Shown in pieces: positions 57,240 through 64,000 of a stretch of DNA of 64,000 bases. The notes below the pieces were generated by a model. That model did not search any database. It was not told where the DNA came from and saw only the letters and a program-made list of their open reading frames with translations. A program made the position numbers and the translations under genes. The DNA lies in contig OZ316898.1 of NCBI GenBank assembly GCA_973895155.1, forward strand, positions 21,328,001 through 21,392,000, in the 5' to 3' direction. Each line of letters begins with the position of its first letter. Positions within the stretch are counted from its first letter, which is position 1. Source of the stretch: Marsupella aquatica. Lineage: Eukaryota; Marchantiophyta.

Positions 57240-57986
57240 GATTAGGTTGGGATTACACCGCTGGCTTCGCTGGGGCCGGCAGGTATTAGTGTTCCGACTA
57301 TCAAATCCTGCCATTTTGCTTCGTTTCGTAAACATTGTAGTTACAATCGTTTCCGGGATGCCAGGAGATCGGTACCTATAGGCTTTTCTACCATTAGTTG
57401 CTAGTTTCAATGTTCACACACACTGTGATAATCAGATAGTTCAACATTTGGTTACGCAGCTTGTTTTCCAACCATGTAGTTACAATGAAAAGAATTTGGC
57501 AAGTGTTTGTATCTCTGTGAAAGCCTGTGATGAGGAATGGAATGAGGTGAGTAAACCCGACCTGGGCTGCCCACGCCAGTGATATACTGGGTGCCAAACT
57601 GTAATCCTAAAGCATAAGTTTCAGACGCCCTAGTCAGTACCCCTAGTCAGTAGTAATAGTAGTAGTAGTAGTAGTAGTAAGGAGGCAAAGGTTGAGACGG
57701 GCCACGAGCATGAACGGTCTACCCCGCCCACTAAACCCTATGCGACACTCGCGTGGGGGCATTGTTGCCATGGTTAGGTTTGTTCGCCGATTTCCACAAT
57801 TTCCTGGTTACTGAGAGTCTAGGGGGGGTGGGCCGGGCTGTGAATGGTCAGTGTATCGCCTTCATCAGCTGGCAACGCCCTAACAAATTCCCAAGGTGGG
57901 AAGACGTCCTTATGTGTACTAAATTGTAGCTTGTTTTGCATTGAACATGAGTCTCTGGTCGGCAACAAGGATAGAGCAAGCTCTCT
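57240..57986. other. No gene recognised; (AGT)n microsatellite
   Basis: AGT-type microsatellite at about 57648-57680. The remainder has only short frames. Confidence 0.5.
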
Positions 57987-59778
57987 TCATTCTTTCGATG
58001 ATGGTTTCATCCTCGTCACAGCTGCCGCCACCCGCACAAAATTGTTCAGCATTCTCTCCACGTCCATTGAAAGTAGCAAAGGCTCAAATTTATTGTCATC
58101 CATTGGCATGTCAGGAAACAGCTGCCTGAGTTGATTGCGCGAGACGTCATTCCTATATGCATGCCAGATTAGAATTCGTATCCTCTCTCCGGACAGATCG
58201 TTGTAGGTGCTGCTCCCAAATTCCCACTTGTGCACCTGGGTTTGCCCGATTTTATCAAACGGAAATAAGCACTTGAAGCAAGCATTATTATGGCGTTCTT
58301 GACTCTTCACATTACAGTTGGAAACCCGATGGCGATTGGACAGACACCGCAGGCATAACCCTCTCATTATGCCACACTCCCTTATTCCATGATTTGCAGG
58401 GCTATGCGAGTCCTCCCAACACAGGAGACATCGCCTCCCATCACCCCCATGCCGGCGATCATACTCGAGATCGATGATATCCTTCCACATGTTTGCCTCT
58501 ATCCGTATGCTCTCCGGTCTCAGAATATATACATCCTGAATAGCTGCTCCGTCTGGCCTTGTGTGCGAGTGGTGTCTCGGGTGATTGCCTCCACTTTGGC
58601 TTGGCGTGGTAGCCGCGGCTTCTAGGCACATGTCGCATGCCAAGCTGCCGGGAAGTAGGGCACAAACCTGTGCCTTCCAGTCCATCTCAAGGTGAAGGTT
58701 GTATCGCCGCCAATGGTACTGTTCGCGATCCATTGGTGCGCAATCTTCATGCTCTCCTGGTTGACTCCTTCGATTTGCACGGATGGCGCGGACAACGCCC
58801 AGGCACGATAGTCCTTGTGCAAAACCACCACGCACACTCCGGGCCGGCCGTCCCGTCCACATCTGCCCCACTCTTGGTGGTAGTCTTCCAACCCATAAAA
58901 GCCTCCCCGATGCACGACCAAGCGAATGCTGGGACAGTTATATCCGCAGGCGATCACTGAGGTCGCCACCATGACTTTAGGCGAGCCCGCCTCCCAACTT
59001 CGTAGCTTGCTAAGTCTATCTGCCTTCACGATGTCCGAGGTTAAGAAGCAACTTTGGACATGATGTTGTCGCAGAGTTTGATCCAAATCCACATCTTCTT
59101 ACTTGCGCTATGGTAGGTAGTGCAAAAGGGGCATGAGTAGCCTCTGCGGACAACGATACCGGGGACTGGGGAGACTAATCCCCGAATGCAATGATCATAT
59201 ACTGCATTGGGGGGCGTCAATTGCATCCCTGCGATGGCCGTTGACAGCTGTTGCTCATCTTGTCGGCCCCATAAGCTTCGTCCCCCATTTCTATGGAGGG
59301 CCGCAAAATCCTTCCAGACATGCCTGCGAACCGTCCTCACGCTGGAACCGTCCAGGATCACATTGCAGGTAACACACAAGAGCAATGCCATGCCCTCGTA
59401 CTTCACCACAGACAAATCTGCTCGACTTAACACCTCTGGGGTGTCCACAAATTCCGAGATTGTCGCCACCCAGGGAATTTCATTACTGGGAACCGAATCA
59501 CCCGAATCGCATGCTGGGACCCATGCACGACTATCGGTTGTACCTTGGATGTGTCCTCTGGCATTATGGTTCCGCAAGCGGTCCGGTCGATGGAAGCAAG
59601 ACAAGCAAGAACGGTGAGGGCACGGCCAATCACGAGCTACGGATATGCGGTCTGAAGATCTCGTGCCATCGGCCTTGACGACACTGCAAATCGACTGATG
59701 AACTACTCTCCTATGAGCAGCTCTTTGAGAAACAGTAACAAACTCAAACCCAGGACACCCATCGCACGGGAACGTCAT
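57987..59778 (-). pseudogene. OrsD zinc domain joined to RecQ-type helicase C-terminal domain
   Basis: Three adjoining minus-strand frames. Frame 1 (ATG 59778 to 59041) has two C2H2-type fingers (C5, C8, H22, H27; C53, C58, H71, H76), then an OrsD/DUF3505-like region with LLCVTCNVIL and PVPGIVVRRGYSCPFC, a hallmark of that family. Frame 2 (59092-58622) is a superfamily-2 helicase C-terminal half: VMVATSVIACGY (motif V) and QEWGRCGRDGRPG (motif VI), closest to RecQ. Frame 3 (from about 58690 to 57987) adds a Cys-rich tail (LACDMCLEAA, RCLLCWED, CLRCLSNRH, CFKCLFPFD). The ATP-binding half with the Walker A and DExH motifs is missing between OrsD and helicase, so an internal deletion has occurred near 59090. 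OrsD-RecQ fusions are known mainly from fungal element-like and subtelomeric genes. Here it is a broken mobile or acquired gene. Confidence 0.7.
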
Positions 59779-59906
59779 CTTAATGTCTGCGAGAGAATGA
59801 ACGGGCTGGGTATAGGGTGGCCAAAAATATCAATCAGCTCCAATCGAGCATGATAATATCGCACCCACGACCACTTTTTCTTGGATGAGACTGAGGAGGG
59901 CGCCAA

Positions 59907-60045
59907 CTTGTCATCCGAGAGCAATGGCAGACACAACCATTCCCTTTACACCCCGACTAGCTTGTCATCCGAGAGCTACGGCAGACCCAACCATAATTCC
60001 CTTCATACCTCCGAGTAGCTTGTCATCCGGGAGCTTGTCATCAGT
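59907..60045. repeat. Degenerate 54-58-bp tandem repeat
   Basis: Units starting CTTGTCATCCGAGAGC occur at 59907, 59961 and 60019, with a partial fourth at 60034. Non-coding, just upstream of the OrsD-RecQ start codon (which is on the other strand). Confidence 0.75.
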
Positions 60046-61464
60046 CTATACCCCAAACCCTTATTTTGTTGGTCATCTCTGCTGCTCCCCCCCGCCCCCC
60101 CCACCCACAAATCCTCTGCATCCTTTCACTTATACCCTCACGGTGTACAGGCTTTACTAACTGAATACAATAGGCCCGCCAGGTATAGTAGCTTTCGATC
60201 GGCCCTCATTGGTTTATTTTAGTTACATGTCCTCACCCATGGTTGATGGGGGGCGGGGTCGGTCTGTCTCGTGCCAAGATTTCACCACAAAATACAATAA
60301 TATGGAGCCCGATGAGACCCTGCCAGGCCAAGTGAGACTCCCCAGTCCCCACAATCGCGCCACGGACCTGGTAACGTATAGGGAAATGCAGCTTGAGCCA
60401 GACATTACATAACTATGCCTGTCAGCTGGCGGCTTACTACTAATCAATGCAACCTAGCATTAATTACCCTTCTTAGATTCATTTGCTCGCCCTTATTTGG
60501 AAAGACTGTCCATCGCCCCTATTCAATGGGCCGACCAAAAGGATAAAGGAGTGTCATAATTATAATTATAATTATAATTATAATAAGGACCCTAAACCGG
60601 CCCCCACCCAACCACCTTTGTTAGTGGATCATGATACAACATTATTGTATCGCTACCGTAGGGCAGTATTTGTGAACAACAACACTACTGTTGCAAGAAT
60701 TTCCTTTGCAAACCTCTCAAATACCAGGCCCGTGACCGAAGTGGTCAGTCACAAAGGCTGAACCATTTTACACGGCTTCTACAGTAGTACTAGATGTGTT
60801 AAAGTAAACTGTTGAAATATTCTACGCTCGATTTCGCGGATGAAAGTCGTCTTTCAGATATGGCTGATGACATTTTTCAAGTATTCATGAAAAACCAGGA
60901 GTTTATAGGATCTCATCATGGATAACATTCTCGAAGGTATTATGTAGTCACCCAAACTACTGTTGCCTCTGCAAAAACTAAACCTGGTTGGGGGGACAAA
61001 GTATAGGGTATTATTGTGAGGAAAGTATGCGGACAAAAGAGCTTGGAATCATTTTCGGGCCATTCGTCTGTCAGAATGCCTGCCTTGCATCTGCCCAAAA
61101 TTCTGGACATTTTGGGAAAATCTGAATATCTAAATTATCATTTAAATATACATGTTAAGAGTTGCCTGCAAATAAATTAAAAATTTTAATTTAAAAAAAA
61201 AACACCCTCATATTGCGCGACCATACATGGACCACCGTTGCGCGTGCCCATGCACAAACCTTTTGCCTCCCCAATAGCAACCCTTTCACAACAATAACCT
61301 CGGGGGCCTCACGCAAGGTGTTTACAAAAGGCAGTAAACAGCAAACAGAAAACTATAACAGGAATTGGTAACAGCAAAATTTCCTGTTTTGGGAGCACAT
61401 TTCTCCTGGTATTGTGGCAAAATTAAAAAAACCCGTTCCTAAAATACTGATAATTATGCAATGC
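60046..61464. other. No gene recognised; AATT-type microsatellite
   Basis: Short frames only. A TATAAT/ATAATT microsatellite lies at about 60556-60585. The region around 61140-61210 is AT-rich with an A run. Confidence 0.45.
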
Positions 61465-63493
61465 CGAATACTAGCGCCGGGAGTCTACAGGCAAAACAAT
61501 CACAAACGCATCATAACGAATACTAGCGCCGGGCGTTCGAACCCAAAATAATGAAACATTAATCGCCCAAACATGCCGAATACTAGAGCCGGCCGCTTCT
61601 AATGCTTTGTGGAGAAAATCACGAGAACGTAGGATTGATGTTCAGGCTGAGATCCAAGTAGAAACCAAAGATTACTAATAGTCTAAGTTCAATATCAAAG
61701 CACAGAAGTAGGACTTAACCAAGGTATCTGAGACATAACTTCTAACGGTAAATTGAAAGAAAAGAAACCCGAGCTTTTTTATTTAAGTGAAACATATTGT
61801 CCTTGATGTCCAAATATTGCTACATAGGAACACTAAAGTTTCTAGTGCAATTGTAACTAGCGCCAGGCGCTAATACTCCCGGTGGGTGCTTCCTCGTACA
61901 ATGCCCTAGCTCGAAGTGTGACAGTCATCATCAATCCCAGCGTCCTGACGATCTGGATCATGGCGGAAACAATCTAATCGGAAGTTGACATATGCTCTTG
62001 TGGGCCGTCGATACACTGGCCTTCCATGGAATCGAGAAGGAGAAGAACGAGAGCAATGGACTTTGAAAGAAACAATAGTATGTTTACAAGGGGCTTGGAT
62101 TTCCTGTTATTGGTCCTCTTGACGGTACCAGTCGCCGACTGAAAGCCAAATGACACTATGGCGGAAACGACAAATATCAAACGGAAACTTCAAACGTGTT
62201 TTTTGGGGAGCGTCGGGCGCTAGTTAAACAAGGAGAGGAACCCACACAAAGGACGTTACTAAAGACCACATTAACCATTGAATGGAAGGGGCAACCTCCA
62301 TCTAACTCAATTCATATTTAATAAATTCAATAGCGCCGGCGCTACAAAAACCAAGGGCATACTCGTACAGTTGGGAGGAAGTTTGACCTGATAGAGGAGA
62401 AAATTGCTACCCTTCAGTGTCATATTCTGAGCTCTCATTCTGGGAGCTATGAGATCTGTCGGTTGACTCTGCCTCATCATCAATATACTTGCTTCTAGAA
62501 ACATCATCTACGTAGGGGTTCCTCATGAACTTCCTGTCTACTCCCCTAAGAAGCCTAAGTCCTTTTGTTTCCCAGCAGAGCGTTCTAAATTTCTCTACCT
62601 TCCTCGCGACGTTCTCAGCGTATGATGGCAACACAAACGGCTTCTCAGGAGTGATGATTACATTTTGAGCCACTTTCCTCCGGAGTTGAAACCGTTTTCT
62701 TTGGTTCCATTCTGATCTGCTCAAAAGAGAATCGGAAGATAAAGAGGAAGTAAGTACTTAACAGATAGAACCGGTGGAATTGATGGTTAGCCAACAATTG
62801 AAAGGATAAAGGAGCTTATGAGAGACGAAAATTACTCGGAAGACTCTTCGCTGTCCTCCGTTGACCCATCATGTCGGGTTTTCTCTTTCCCGCCATCATT
62901 GACATCCTCAGGAACATCATCTTTTGGCGTCCCATCATCTTCGTCCGAATCAAAATTGAGGACAGATCTAAGTCTATCTTTCTTTTTTCGTCCGGTTATT
63001 TGAGGAGGGGGAGGTTGTGTCTCCAAAGGTTTGGGAGAAATGAGATCCAAAAAAATCCTCGAAGCGGTCTCAACAAACTCCCGATGATTTTCTAACCCGA
63101 TGACAAAACGGCCTGAGTAATCCCCAGCAATGAACGTACTACCTGAGCCGACGGTCCAATCAATTACAATATTCTTAGGTATCGTAAAGAGTTCAAGGAC
63201 AGTTTGCATAAAACCAACCGGTAGTCGAGAATTCCCAGTAAAATGGAGTTCAGGACAATGATCTTCCTTCAAAGATTGTAGCCCAATAAGGTTTGAGATT
63301 GAAGGATCTTCAGCGCTAGATAACGGCTTGAATCTTGGATCCTTTGGGACCTTTCCTTTAAAAGAAACCCGACAAAATATATCCAGTCTAAGAGTGAAGA
63401 CCTGCAAAAGTTGACAAACCAACTGGATTTTAAAAATCTGTTATTCATGAGAGAAGACCTTCTAAGAAAGAAAGAGTAGCGTCGGGCGCTAGT
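61465..63493. repeat. Dispersed short palindrome around TAGCGCCGGCGCTA
   Basis: A short motif related to ACTAGCGCCGGGCGCTAGT occurs about seven times: near 61465, 61518, 61577, 61855, 62211, 62331 (perfect TAGCGCCGGCGCTA) and 63477. Several copies have only one half. One lies in an intron of the methyltransferase-like gene. I saw no copy elsewhere in the window. Confidence 0.7.
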
Positions 63494-64000
63494 ATAGAGA
63501 ACATTTACCTGGACATCTGTCTTGGATCTGTACATTGGGACAGACATGAAAACATTGTGCGTATTGATGCACGTGAACTTCTTGGATTGCTGACATGCAG
63601 AAATGACCTGGGAAATCTGGTCGTGGTCATCCAAGTATAAGATAGCGAGCATGCCGTCATCGGAAGGAAAGGGTCCATCGCCCGAAAGAATGATTCGGCT
63701 GCTGTGTGGTCTGTGACATTCCATTTCGGGACCCGACGGTCAACAATTGTGGGTTTCAAACCAATTGGGAGATAGATGAAACCCACATTCACCCCAAATG
63801 ATCGTTCCTTCCCACCTCGAATGATCGTTCCTTCCCACCTCGAATGATCGTTCCTTCCCACCTCGATTCCTTTATCTCTACACCCCAACTTGATCAAATC
63901 CTTACCCCACTTCTCAGCGTCTGAGACCCAATCTGGCTTCTCTTCCTTACTAAATGCACTATCAATGAATTCTGCCAAGCTTGATTCGACCATACAGTGT
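62407..64000 (-). pseudogene. Methyltransferase-like gene, three exons, 5' end beyond the window
   Basis: Exon 3 62407-62716, exon 2 62836-63401, and exon 1 63509 to beyond 64000, joined by GT-AG introns of 119 and 107 nt in consistent phase. Exon 2 has FMQTVLELFT, then NIVIDWTVGSGS...GRFVIGLENH, the SAM-binding fold of N4-cytosine/N6-adenine DNA methyltransferases (canonical D-x-F-x-G-SGTT...G-x-E). Exon 1 holds the preceding region, where the DPPY catalytic motif would be expected. I see only WNVTDHTAAE, so the catalytic motif looks lost or altered. A one-base frameshift near 63700 interrupts exon 1, unless an intron or a sequence error explains it. The C-terminus is acidic and Ser/Asp-rich with basic KKKDR. 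The family match to the 18.1-21.8-kb gene is visible. It could be an expressed host gene if the frameshift is an error. Confidence 0.6.
63797..63865. repeat. 23-bp tandem repeat, three perfect units, inside exon 1
   Basis: Three identical copies of a 23-base unit starting AATGATCGTTCC. Three units make 69 bases, so the coding frame is the same on both sides, but the peptide reads the same DNA in all three frames (RNDHSRWEGT, then IIRGG, then RSFGVN). A change in copy number by one would shift the frame. Confidence 0.9.

Noticed and set aside
59907-60045. CRISPR-like array
   Set aside because: Degenerate tandem units without unique spacers of constant length, in a eukaryotic genome.

Overview
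The window reads as repeat-rich heterochromatin or intergenic DNA from the nuclear genome of a green plant. It contains TTTAGGG/CCCTAAA telomere-type repeats, GT-AG introns of about 105-160 nt, Helitrons with plant-type ends (TC...CCCGCC and ...CTAG), Ty3/gypsy elements and a plant-type LINE. The mix of elements, including an OrsD-RecQ module otherwise best known from fungi, suggests a seed-free streptophyte (charophyte alga, bryophyte, lycophyte or fern) rather than a flowering plant, but the sequence alone does not settle the species. A run of 100 N at 26022-26121 is an assembly gap.

Layout. 1-9525: no recognisable gene; an LTR-like block (3.2-4.3 kb), the 5' part of a Helitron (7.16-7.5 kb), a foldback repeat (8.26-9.03 kb). 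9526-15277: an LTR-like block, a long minus-strand retroelement ORF, and an integrase unit flanked by two identical 249-bp repeats. 15504-16172: the last three exons of a SNF2/Rad5-type ATPase, the clearest host-gene sequence here, followed by a PIF/Harbinger transposase remnant. 18105-21845: a minus-strand gene with a methyltransferase-like region and a C-terminal Ulp1 (C48) protease. 21884-24934: a truncated retroelement copy on the minus strand. 26122-35457: two linked copies of the same Ty3/gypsy family on the plus strand, sharing an LTR. 38757-40620: a decayed relative of its extra ORF. 42530-54401: Helitrons, one carrying a nested LINE, and MITE-like elements. 55162-57239: another diverged extra ORF. 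57987-59778: an OrsD zinc domain joined to a RecQ-type helicase end. 62407-64000: a multi-exon methyltransferase-like gene running off the right edge.

Three themes tie the window together. (1) One kind of retroelement 'extra ORF' occurs as six blocks at five loci. The core is a conserved alpha-helical domain (pattern: G-x-[EF]-x-[FHL]-[LIV]-x-[LI]-PW followed by a [VI]-F-G-L-like motif), and a long C-terminal coiled coil follows in most copies. In the best-preserved copy it lies between the pol end and the 3' LTR. (2) In-frame stops inside otherwise open element ORFs are nearly all TAG. Where a sister copy exists the codon is CAG, and all differences I could see between two sister 2-kb repeats are transitions. 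This is what decay of methylated cytosine in CHG and CG contexts would produce. (3) Two loci carry related, catalytically degenerate N4/N6-methyltransferase-like domains, one upstream of a SUMO-protease domain. Almost everything here is broken; only the SNF2 3' exons, the methyltransferase gene and possibly the 25.2-kb ORF could be expressed host-type genes.
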